Shown here: positions 1-7,198 of the stretch, piece after piece
Numbering within the stretch: the first letter of the stretch is position 1
Layout of the letters: each line of letters begins with the position of its first letter
Assembly (NCBI GenBank): GCA_039636795.1
Contig: CP143430.1
Location: forward strand, 2,728,001 to 2,792,000
DNA: 64,000 nt
Direction of reading: 5' to 3'
DNA from: Micrococcaceae bacterium Sec5.1
Lineage (GTDB): Bacteria > Actinomycetota > Actinomycetes > Actinomycetales > Micrococcaceae
Program-made: the position numbers and the translations under genes
Notes under the pieces: generated by a model
What the model was told of the DNA's origin: nothing
The model's input: the letters and a program-made list of their open reading frames with translations, nothing else
Database searches by the model: none

Positions 1-1308
1 TCCTGCCTCCAGACGGCTGGCCATCCGGTGTGCCCTGGCCAGGTTGGTGGTCCAGACGCCGGCGGCGAGTCCGTACGTGGTGTCGTTGGCAAGGCGAAGT
101 ACTTCGTCCTCGGTTTCAAAGGGCATGATCGCTGCGACCGGGCCAAAAATTTCCTCCCGAACCACACGCATGGAGTTGTTCACGTCGGTAAGGACGGTTG
201 GCTCGAAGAAGTAGCCGCCGAGGCCGGTGTTGGGTCGGCCCCCGCCGGTCAGGACAGTAGCCCCTTCAGAGACACCGAGATCCACGTAACTGGCCACCTT
301 GTCACGTTGGTCCTGGAATGCCAACGGTCCCAGTTCAGTGGCGTCAAGCAGGGGATCGCCAATGACAATGCTGCGGGCGCGGTTGGCAACGCGCTCAAGC
401 AGTTCGTCGTAGATGGATTTGTGGGCGAACACACGACTTCCTGCAATGCAGGTCTGCCCGGCGGCGGCGAATATGCCAGCTACTACTCCCATGGACGCAT
501 TGGCAATGTCAGCGTCGCCGAAAACAATATTCGGGGATTTGCCGCCCAGCTCCAGGGTTGAACCGATGAATCGGGATGCGGTTGAGGAAGCAATGCGAGC
601 GCCTGTGGCGGTGCTGCCTGTGAATGAGATCTTTGCCAGGCGGCGGTCCTCCACCAGCGCGGCCCCCGCCTCTGCGCCGAACCCTGTGACGACGTTGATG
701 ACACCGGGCGGAAAACCGGCTTCATCGGCCAGCGCGGCGAGGCGCAGGACGGTGGCCGACGTGTATTCGGAGGGCTTGATGACAATGGTGTTGCCGGTCG
801 CCAGTGCGGGGGCCAGCTTGCTCGTGGTCAATGTCAGGGGCGAGTTCCACGGTGTAATGGCACCCACGACGCCGAGGGGTTCCCGCAGCGTGTAGTTCAG
901 CATGGCGCGGCTTGAGCCAGGTATGGTGTCGCCCTGGATCTTGTCGGCGAGGCCCGCGTAATAGTAGTAGTACTCGGGCATCGCGGCGAGCTGGGCCCGC
1001 ATTTCGCGCAGGAGCTTACCGTTGTCAAGGGATTCCATGCGGGCGAGTTCGTCACCGTGCTCGCCGATCAAATCGCCGAGCCGGCGGAGGAGGTGTCCGC
1101 GCTTGGTCTGGCTCAGGTCCCGCCAGGCCGGGTTCTCGAAAGCCGCAGATGCTGCTGAAACGGCCTTGGAGACATCGGCTTCGTTGCCGCGTGCTGCGCG
1201 GTACAGGACGTCGAGGGTTGCGGGGTTGCTGCTGTCGAAGTAGTCCCCATTGGATGGCGCAACCCACTCGCCGTTAATGAAGTGTTCGTAGCGGCGTTCA
1301 GTGGACAT
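1..1308 (-). CDS. Aldehyde dehydrogenase, 3' end beyond the left edge
   Basis: NAD(P)-dependent aldehyde dehydrogenase family; it oxidises an aldehyde to the acid in the cytoplasm. 436 codons are visible from an ATG at 1308, and the frame is still open at base 1, so about 50-60 C-terminal residues are missing. Visible landmarks are the N-terminal NGEWV start, GAITPWNSPL (cofactor fold), ELGGKSPNIVF (general-base Glu) and the nucleophile region AGQTCIAGSR. The start overlaps the stop of the upstream alpha/beta hydrolase by 11 bp, so the two are co-transcribed and probably translationally coupled. The family is certain and the substrate is unknown; an aldehyde from N-heterocycle ring cleavage is the inference from context. 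Confidence 0.93.
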   Translation of the reverse strand, partial: MSTERRYEHFINGEWVAPSNGDYFDSSNPATLDVLYRAARGNEADVSKAVSAASAAFENPAWRDLSQTKRGHLLRRLGDLIGEHGDELARMESLDNGKLLREMRAQLAAMPEYYYYYAGLADKIQGDTIPGSSRAMLNYTLREPLGVVGAITPWNSPLTLTTSKLAPALATGNTIVIKPSEYTSATVLRLAALADEAGFPPGVINVVTGFGAEAGAALVEDRRLAKISFTGSTATGARIASSTASRFIGSTLELGGKSPNIVFGDADIANASMGVVAGIFAAAGQTCIAGSRVFAHKSIYDELLERVANRARSIVIGDPLLDATELGPLAFQDQRDKVASYVDLGVSEGATVLTGGGRPNTGLGGYFFEPTVLTDVNNSMRVVREEIFGPVAAIMPFETEDEVLRLANDTTYGLAAGVWTTNLARAHRMASRLEAG

Positions 1309-2038
1309 TCGAATGCTCCTTGATGAAGGCTGTCAGCTCGTTCGCGAGCTCTTGGGGACGCTCAACGGGCATCATGTGGCGTGCCCCGCTGATGATGGAG
1401 TATGTGCAGCCGGGGATGGCCGCAGCCAGCCGTGCACTCATCTCGGGCGTTGATCCCGGGTCCAGCTCGCCCGTCACAGCAAGGGACGGAACGTTAATCC
1501 GGGGAAGCTCGGGGGCAATTTCGGCATCCGCAGTTGCGAATACCCGATAGCAGGCCAGGAAGGACTGGGGATCGTTGCGAAGCAGGACCTTTCTGGTTGC
1601 CTCGACCAACTCGGGCGTCACGGAGGACCCTTCCGGATACCAGCGGAGGATAGATGCTTCCACGGTGGCGGGAAAATCGGCGGCAGCTGAGGCCAACCGC
1701 GTCATCACTGCGGCGTGCTCGTGCGGTGTCCGGTTACATACTGATCCGACCGAAACCAGGGAGGCCACAAGATCGGGCCGGTAACGAGCCAGATGCTGGG
1801 CGACGAGGGCGCCGAGCGAGAACCCCACGAGGTGGGTGCCGGGTTCGAGGTGTCCCGCGACATCCGCGGCGAGTTGGGCGAGCGTCACTCCTTCCGGTGC
1901 GGCCTGCCCGCGGCTTCCGTGGCCGAGGAGTTCAATTACTTGAGTGTCGAACTCAGGTTCGAGGAATTCACGGAGCGGCCCCCACATCGACCCGTCAAGG
2001 CCGACTCCGTGAATGAGTGCGATGCGGGCGCGGCTCAC
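1298..2038 (-). CDS. Alpha/beta hydrolase (RutD / enol-lactonase-like)
   Basis: 246-residue single-domain alpha/beta-hydrolase, probably cytoplasmic. Visible features are the oxyanion-side HGVGLDGSMW, the nucleophile elbow VGFSLGALVA (Ser), and a C-terminal GARHMMPVE with the catalytic His. The length suits RutD, 3-oxoadipate enol-lactonase and related C-C/C-N hydrolases. It lies between the AA_synth pair (12-bp gap) and the aldehyde dehydrogenase (11-bp overlap). In the Rut uracil pathway and in vitamin B6 breakdown, a comparable hydrolase acts on an open-chain enamine or amide after ring cleavage. That role is inferred here. Confidence 0.88.
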   Translation of the reverse strand: MSRARIALIHGVGLDGSMWGPLREFLEPEFDTQVIELLGHGSRGQAAPEGVTLAQLAADVAGHLEPGTHLVGFSLGALVAQHLARYRPDLVASLVSVGSVCNRTPHEHAAVMTRLASAAADFPATVEASILRWYPEGSSVTPELVEATRKVLLRNDPQSFLACYRVFATADAEIAPELPRINVPSLAVTGELDPGSTPEMSARLAAAIPGCTYSIISGARHMMPVERPQELANELTAFIKEHSNVH

Positions 2039-2050
2039 TGGGCAATCTCC

Positions 2051-2605
2051 TTAGTTGGCTTCGGTGCTGAAGGCCGCGAGGCGCTGCTGGGGCCGCCCCT
2101 GGGCTGCTGCTGCGAGGGCAATCACGATTTCATCGGCGTGCGGAGCATCGTTAATCCGGACTTCGATGCTTTGGTGGTGGGACCGGATGGTCGCATCAGT
2201 GATGTGCTTGAGGGGAATATCGAAGACAACACCAGCAGGGCCACGCTTTTCCACGGCCGGCAAGAGGGTGGTGGCGTTGGCAGCGTCACGGAAGTGATTT
2301 CCGAACGCGAGGGTGTGGATGAGGCCGGAACCGTGCTCGATTTCACCGTTCAGTCCCACGATCGCAGCTTTGCCATATGCTTCGGCGGGGGAGCCGAGCG
2401 CTTCAAGCACGCGGGGAGCGAGGAGGGCCCCGATGTCCGATGCATTGCCATTGATACCGGCGGAAAGGTCCTCAACAAACCCTTGGCCTGCCCACGGATT
2501 CTTAATGATGGCTGCGACAACTGCGACCCTCGCGGTCGGGCTGACCTCCCGGCCTCCTTCAGTCAGGACGTCTTCGGTCAGGGTGACAATTTTGCGAATG
2601 CTCAT
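2051..2605 (-). CDS. AA_synth family protein (DUF1185), copy 1
   Basis: 184 residues of the 'amino acid synthesis' family (PF06684), whose biochemical function is not established. It is a diverged paralogue of the gene just upstream. Both start with IRKIV, share a GEIEHG...LIHT...FGN core (about residues 95-115) and end with a DEIV/ALAAAAQGRP-type segment. The start overlaps the stop of copy 2 by 4 bp (ATGA). As I recall, a solved family member has a chorismate-mutase/YjgF-like fold, which would make these possible stand-ins for the Rid/RutC step. That is inference. The name 'amino acid synthesis' should not be taken as function. Confidence 0.85.
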   Translation of the reverse strand: MSIRKIVTLTEDVLTEGGREVSPTARVAVVAAIIKNPWAGQGFVEDLSAGINGNASDIGALLAPRVLEALGSPAEAYGKAAIVGLNGEIEHGSGLIHTLAFGNHFRDAANATTLLPAVEKRGPAGVVFDIPLKHITDATIRSHHQSIEVRINDAPHADEIVIALAAAAQGRPQQRLAAFSTEAN

Positions 2606-3210
2606 GAAACAAGTTCTCCTAGGGTGTCTGCTTTGACGATGGGATCAGTGCGGCGGTCACCAATGCGGGAATGCGGCCTGGGCCCGGTTGAGGCGCCGAG
2701 GACGACGACGATCTCGTCTGGGCGCGGGGCGTCACCGATGCGTGTGGTGATGCTCTGGTAATGGGTGCGGGTGGCGGCGGCGTTCTTATGCCAGAGGGGT
2801 ACCACGAGCGAGGTCCCTGCCTCTGCACGATCGTCTGCGAAGCAAATGATGGATTCGCCATCGAAGCTTTCACGGACCAGGTTGCCAAAGAACGGTGTGT
2901 GGATAAGTGCGGCGCCGTGTTCAATTTCGCCGTCGATGCCGACCAGCGCGGCCTTGCCGAACGCCTCGATGGCGTCCACGCCGCCGAGGTTGGCAGCGAG
3001 GACGTCGGTCAGTTTTCGTGCAAGCACCGGAGCGAGCTGTACTACTTCCTTGCCGAGGTCATCGCTCGCGTCGCCGCCCAGCCATGGGTTGGTGACCACG
3101 GCAGCAGCTGTCGCGCGAACCGCTGGAATGGCGGGGGAGGCACCATTTTCGAGCAGGATTTCCTCGCTGTAGTAGACAATCTTGCGGATGCCTAGTCTTT
3201 GGTCGTTCAT
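2602..3210 (-). CDS. AA_synth family protein (DUF1185), copy 2
   Basis: 202 residues, the first gene after the GntR regulator on this strand. It has the same core as copy 1 (GIDGEIEHGAALIHT, then FFGNLVRES) plus a longer C-terminal tail of about 20 residues (RIGDRRTDPIVKAD). It couples to copy 1 by a 4-bp overlap. Two tandem, non-identical copies suggest a heteromer or two related steps. The catalytic residue is not known; the conserved Glu and His of GEIEHG and the His of LIHT are candidates by conservation between the two copies only. Confidence 0.85.
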   Translation of the reverse strand: MNDQRLGIRKIVYYSEEILLENGASPAIPAVRATAAAVVTNPWLGGDASDDLGKEVVQLAPVLARKLTDVLAANLGGVDAIEAFGKAALVGIDGEIEHGAALIHTPFFGNLVRESFDGESIICFADDRAEAGTSLVVPLWHKNAAATRTHYQSITTRIGDAPRPDEIVVVLGASTGPRPHSRIGDRRTDPIVKADTLGELVS

Positions 3211-3265
3211 TATCGGTTCTTTCCAATGGTGGTGGAGCGCATGGCTTCCTTTCGTCGTCGTTGCT

Positions 3266-3967
3266 TCAGCTCCGGCGGCCCGGAACCGGTTCGGTGAGGG
3301 CCTCCCTCGATGAGGCGTGAACGTGGTTCCTCATGGCGGATTCGGCCCCGAAGGGGTCCTTGTGCTCGATCATGTCCAACACAGCCCGATGTTCACGCGT
3401 GGAGGCTTCGAGCCTCCCCGGGTGTTCAACCGTGCGCAGGACAAGGCGTTGGTACGCGAGCTGGTTCATGAGCCGTTCGTAGTGCTCAATAAGCTTTCGG
3501 TTATCCGAGCCCCGAACGATCGTCCAGTGAAACTCATGGACCAGCCGGGCATAGGTGTCAGTGTCGTGGGTGAGGGAAGTCATTTCGGACTCTTCCAGGT
3601 TCCGCCGCAGTATTGAGAGCTCCTTGACCTCTCCGCGTCCGGCGAGCAGGGATGCAGCGAGTCCCTCCAGGGACTCCTTGAGCTGGAAGAGCTCGATGAT
3701 CTCCCTGCGCGTGGGCTCACGCACGAAAGTGCCCACTTTGGGCCGGATCTCAACCAGACCTTCATGCTGCAGCTGCTTTAGTGCTTCGCGGATAGGGGTC
3801 CGGCTCACGTCGAACTCCTGGGCCAGGAATGCTTCGGGAAGAACTGCGCCCGGAGGAAAATCCCCTCCCAGTACCAGTCTGCGGATCCGATCAAGGAGGG
3901 CGTCGCGGTCAGCCAGCGCATTCTCTACTTCCAGGTTCTCTTGCATACATGAAAGACTATGTTGCAT
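3266..3967 (-). CDS. GntR-family regulator with FCD ligand domain
   Basis: 233-residue regulator of the FadR/FCD branch. The N-terminal winged helix (about 22-90) contains SRTPIREALKQLQHEGLVE, followed by an all-helical FCD domain (about 95-220) with the metal/ligand-binding pattern of His residues (EFH, EHRAVLDMIE, NHVHA). It is read in the same direction as the AA_synth/hydrolase/ALDH operon and divergently from the flavin-reductase operon, so it probably controls both, with a pathway metabolite as inducer. Two starts are possible, ATG at 3967 or at 3946. Neither has a clear ribosome-binding site, and both lie inside the presumed operator, which suggests autoregulation. Confidence 0.9.
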   Translation of the reverse strand: MQHSLSCMQENLEVENALADRDALLDRIRRLVLGGDFPPGAVLPEAFLAQEFDVSRTPIREALKQLQHEGLVEIRPKVGTFVREPTRREIIELFQLKESLEGLAASLLAGRGEVKELSILRRNLEESEMTSLTHDTDTYARLVHEFHWTIVRGSDNRKLIEHYERLMNQLAYQRLVLRTVEHPGRLEASTREHRAVLDMIEHKDPFGAESAMRNHVHASSREALTEPVPGRRS

Positions 3968-3971
3968 GCAT
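3941..3971. promoter_or_regulatory. Probable GntR/FCD operator: two TTGCATRCAT repeats 21 bp apart
   Basis: TTGCATACAT at 3941-3950 and TTGCATGCAT at 3962-3971 are direct repeats two helical turns apart, over the regulator's start. A third copy of the core (TTGCATAC, as GTATGCAA on + at 4085-4092) sits on the start codon of the divergent operon. FCD-type GntR proteins commonly bind short sites of this TTG-N-ATN-CAA type. Assignment to this regulator is inference. Confidence 0.55.
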
Positions 3972-4049
3972 CAGCGGAGTCAACAGCGCATCGCAAACTT
4001 TTGCTAAAGCCCGCTATTACAGGGAATTTGCCAATTTTGCGTTGGCCTA

Positions 4050-4086
4050 TTGACGTTGGCATGTGACCTGTCTTACGGTCATTGGT
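4050..4086 (+). promoter_or_regulatory. Promoter of the flavin-reductase operon, apparently leaderless
   Basis: TTGACG at 4050-4055, an 18-bp spacer, and TACGGT at 4074-4079 end seven bases before the ATG at 4087. That places the transcription start on or beside the A of the start codon, so the mRNA should have no leader. No Shine-Dalgarno sequence precedes the ATG, which agrees. Confidence 0.65.
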
Positions 4087-5025
4087 ATGCAACAGACGCT
4101 CGAACCGCTTATCACGTCAGCTTGGCTCGCCGCTTGGGACAAGGGAGACCTTGATGCTTTGGACAGCCTCGTATCTCCCGGTTATACCCGCACCAGTAAG
4201 GCGACAGGCGCAACTGTCGACCTCGCCGGCCTCAAGTCGGAGATCGCCGCCGTTCGGGAGGCCTTCCCGGACCTGCGCACTACTGTCGATGACGTCGTCG
4301 AAGGGGACGGCACAGTCGCCGTTTTCTGGACCTCCACCGGCACCCACACCCATGAATACCTCGGCGTACCGGCCACTGGTCTGACTGTGCAGACCCGTGG
4401 CTCAAACATCCTGATCCTTCAGGACGGCAAAATACTCAACGAAACCGTGACGTGGGACGGCAGCGAACTGCTCGCCGGCCTTGGAATCCGGCCGCTGCGC
4501 GGGATTGCAGCCCCGATTGTTCCGGATGGCGACGAGTTTGCCGAATTGGACCCATCGCTGATGAAGGCTTTCAACCGCCAGTTCATTACAGGAGTTACGG
4601 TCGTGACCACAAAGGAAGGGGAGACCCCAAAGGGCCTGGCAGCCAACTCCTACTGCTCGGTCTCCCTGGAACCACCGCTGGTGCTTGTCTGTGTCCAAAA
4701 GACGTCCAGCACCTACCCGGCCCTTTTTTCTTCAAGCCATTTGGGCATCAACATTCTCGGCACGGAGCAGTTGGGCACTGTGAAGACTTTCGCTTCGAAG
4801 GCTCCTGACAAGTTCGCTGAGCTCGACTGGCACGAAGGGCCCAAGGGAAGTCCTCTGTTGGACGGCTCGGCCGCTTCCCTTGAAGCTGAAATCCAGGAAC
4901 GTTTCCAAGCCAAGACCCACACGGTCTTCATCTGCAGGGTCCGCCACGCGGAAATCAGCGAAAGTGCGCCGATGGTCTACAAGGCCGGGCACTTTTTCGA
5001 CGGCGCTCAACTCGCCGAACTTTAG
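4087..5025 (+). CDS. SnoaL-like domain fused to a flavin reductase
   Basis: 312 residues from the ATG at 4087; an in-frame GTG at 4063 is possible but lies inside the promoter. Residues about 1-135 form a SnoaL/ester-cyclase-like cone (MQQTLEPL...AWDKGDLDALDSLVSPGY, then FPDLRTTVDDVVEGDGTVAVFW). Residues about 155-310 form a complete flavin reductase of the split-barrel FMN type (FNRQFITGVTVVTT, GLAANSYCSVSLEPPLVLVC, FAELDWHEG). The reductase half would supply reduced flavin to a two-component monooxygenase, as RutF or PyrE do. The SnoaL half could act on the oxygenated product or mediate docking. The fusion is unusual, and no frameshift is needed to read through. The NCS1 permease follows 100 bp downstream. 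The partner oxygenase is not in the window. Confidence 0.88.
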   Translation: MQQTLEPLITSAWLAAWDKGDLDALDSLVSPGYTRTSKATGATVDLAGLKSEIAAVREAFPDLRTTVDDVVEGDGTVAVFWTSTGTHTHEYLGVPATGLTVQTRGSNILILQDGKILNETVTWDGSELLAGLGIRPLRGIAAPIVPDGDEFAELDPSLMKAFNRQFITGVTVVTTKEGETPKGLAANSYCSVSLEPPLVLVCVQKTSSTYPALFSSSHLGINILGTEQLGTVKTFASKAPDKFAELDWHEGPKGSPLLDGSAASLEAEIQERFQAKTHTVFICRVRHAEISESAPMVYKAGHFFDGAQLAEL

Positions 5026-5125
5026 ACGGCCGGCGCGGCCAACAATCCCCGACAGGAAACCAACCGCGCCGACCGAACTGCTCGTAAGCAGCGCACCGAG
5101 GTGCGCATCCAACATTAGGACAAAA

Positions 5126-6556
5126 ATGAGCCCGGATACCATTCGCGCTGCAGAAAGCAGCATTGCCGAAGATCGCGGTTACCGCGACAGCCTCACCAAG
5201 ATCGAGCCTTACGGCATAGAGCACATCCCCGACGTCGAACGCCACGGCAAACCCCGTTCCCAGTTCTTCCTCTGGTTCGCCGCCGGAATGAACTTCCCCA
5301 TTGTCGTACTGGGGTTCAGTGCCACATATTTCGGCCTGCCGTTCTGGGCTGCGGCCCTGGCGATCATCCTCGCCGGCGTGACCTCCTCGGCGGGAATGGG
5401 CTACCTGTCCGCAATGGGTGTTCGGCTGGGCGTCCCACAGCAGATGCAGGGGCGCGGTCCTCTTGGTTTCATCGGCAACCTCTTCCCGGTGGCCTACGTG
5501 AATGTCTTCGCTGGAATCGGCTGGGCCGCCGTTACAGTCATCCTCGGCGGCCAGGCGATCGCCCTGCTCACCGATATCCCCTTTTGGCTCTCGTCACTGA
5601 TCCTCATGGGCATCCAGCTTGGAGTGGCCGTCATTGGCTACAACCTGATCCACTTCCTGCAGCGCATCCTGTCCTTTGTCCTGGTGATCGGGTTTGTCTT
5701 CATCACCATCGTGGCAGCGGCCAACGGACGCGTCGAGACCGACTTCAACCCCGCAGCCCTGGGCTTCAACGGCCTCGGAGGGTGGATCGTCTTCTTCGGC
5801 TGGTTCTTCTCCTTCATCGTCGCGTGGATGCCCTTTGCGTCCGACTACTCCCGTTACCTTCCCAATACAGCCGGGAACAGGCGCGGTGCCGGCTGGGCTA
5901 CCATGCTGGGGAACTTCGTCACCCTTGTCTGGATGGGGATCCTCGGAACCCTCCTGGGAACAACCACCACGGCGTCCGACAGCATCGGTGCGCTGAAGGA
6001 ACTTATGGGCCCTTGGGCCGCCGTCGGCCTCGGCGTCGTCGCTTTGTCCTCGTTCACGCAGAACTTCCTCAATGTCTACGGCGGTGCCATTTCCATCCAG
6101 ACCATGGGCGTCCCCGTGAAGCGACACACAGCAGTAGTCTTCATCTGTGCCGCATCGTATCTCGTGGCACAGTGGGGCCAGACCGGGTTCAACGAAGGCT
6201 TTACTGCATTCCTTAATCTGACTGCCTACTGCATCGCCCCGTACGTCGCCGTCCTGGTCTGCGATTACCTGTTCGGAGGCCGACGCACCGATCGTGGGCT
6301 GCGCGAACTTTTCGATAAGAGTCGGAAGTTCGAATGGGGCTTCGTGGCTTGGGCAGCCGGCGTCGTGCTTTCCTCCCCGTTCTGGATGTCCTCGATCTAT
6401 ACCGGACCGATAGCCGCTGCTTTCCCGCAAATGGGTGACCTCTCCTATTACATTGGTGCGGCCATTGCTGCTGGCACCTACCTCGCCACGCATCGCCGCA
6501 GGCGTCTTTCAGGGCTGGAAATGCTCGACCGCAGCCCCGGCGCGCAAACCCTCTAA
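5126..6556 (+). CDS. NCS1-family permease (nucleobase/N-heterocycle transporter)
   Basis: 476-residue integral membrane protein with about 12 hydrophobic segments. The start is ATG 5126 with TTAGGA five bases upstream. The frame is open further upstream to 4880, but that part overlaps the reductase gene. Family features are the N-terminal IEHIPDVERHGKPRSQF, FLWFAAGMNFPI in helix 1, and FASDYSRYLPN in the middle. NCS1 carriers import purines, cytosine, allantoin, hydantoins or thiamine/pyridoxine-type compounds with a cation. Its place between flavin reductase and amidohydrolase genes suggests it imports the N-heterocycle degraded by this locus. The exact substrate cannot be read from the sequence. 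Confidence 0.9.
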   Translation: MSPDTIRAAESSIAEDRGYRDSLTKIEPYGIEHIPDVERHGKPRSQFFLWFAAGMNFPIVVLGFSATYFGLPFWAAALAIILAGVTSSAGMGYLSAMGVRLGVPQQMQGRGPLGFIGNLFPVAYVNVFAGIGWAAVTVILGGQAIALLTDIPFWLSSLILMGIQLGVAVIGYNLIHFLQRILSFVLVIGFVFITIVAAANGRVETDFNPAALGFNGLGGWIVFFGWFFSFIVAWMPFASDYSRYLPNTAGNRRGAGWATMLGNFVTLVWMGILGTLLGTTTTASDSIGALKELMGPWAAVGLGVVALSSFTQNFLNVYGGAISIQTMGVPVKRHTAVVFICAASYLVAQWGQTGFNEGFTAFLNLTAYCIAPYVAVLVCDYLFGGRRTDRGLRELFDKSRKFEWGFVAWAAGVVLSSPFWMSSIYTGPIAAAFPQMGDLSYYIGAAIAAGTYLATHRRRRLSGLEMLDRSPGAQTL

Positions 6557-6659
6557 CCATCAAGGTGGCAAAGGTCGCGGAGTGGTCCACCCAGGATCCT
6601 CCCCGGCCTTTGCACAACAACCTTCAAACCCCGGGCAACCGAGCGCATCAGGAGCACCG

Positions 6660-7142
6660 ATGAGTACCGCAACACTGCAAGGGACGAGCGCGGAAGTAGA
6701 CTTCACCGCAGTCTTCCCGCCCCGGGCCGTTGTAGCTGTGGTGGTTCAATGGCGCGGACGAATTGCCCTCTTCAAGCGCAGCCAGTCCGTCGGTCATGAA
6801 CGCGGACTCTGGCACTGCATCACCGGATACCTCGAACCAGCCGTTTCGCCGCTCCAGCAGGCACTGGCTGAACTCGAGGAAGAAGCAGGTCTCGCCCTCG
6901 GGGATCTCGCTAGCTTCCGGACCGGTGAACAGCTTCAAATTTCTGACCACGAAGGCAATCCGTGGCTGGTCCATACCTATACAGCCGTCAGCAAGAGGCG
7001 ACGGTTAACGATCAATGACGAGCATGACACTTATCGCTGGGCTGCTCCCGGGAAGATCCGGCGGTTCTCAAATCGGGTCCCGTGGCTGGACATGGTCCTG
7101 GGGAGCCTGATGCCGGGTGCCGAAACGAATGCAGGACGATGA
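6660..7142 (+). CDS. Nudix hydrolase-like protein
   Basis: 160 residues from ATG 6660, with AGGAG seven bases upstream. The Nudix box lies at about residues 57-79, with the helix AELEEEAGL that carries the metal-binding glutamates. The box is degenerate: the usual first Glu is Val and the usual Arg of REXXEE is Ala, so diphosphate hydrolysis may be altered or weak. The flanks (VAVVVQWRGRIALFKRSQ, then HTYTAVSK) are typical of the fold. It sits between the permease and the dehydrogenase on the same strand. Its role in this pathway is not obvious; nucleotide or cofactor housekeeping is one possibility. Confidence 0.78.
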   Translation: MSTATLQGTSAEVDFTAVFPPRAVVAVVVQWRGRIALFKRSQSVGHERGLWHCITGYLEPAVSPLQQALAELEEEAGLALGDLASFRTGEQLQISDHEGNPWLVHTYTAVSKRRRLTINDEHDTYRWAAPGKIRRFSNRVPWLDMVLGSLMPGAETNAGR

Positions 7143-7198
7143 ACGCTGCGTCGGGTCCTGGAACACAACATGAGCTACGCAATAGTAAGGAACCCTCT

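Noticed and set aside
4011..4025. GCTATTACAGG-GAA similarity to 9396-9411
   Set aside because: Only about 12 bases match, without shared context; probably chance.
5594..6493. Long open frame on the minus strand
   Set aside because: It lies opposite the NCS1 permease, has no family features and an acidic, low-complexity composition; a shadow of the real gene's codon bias.
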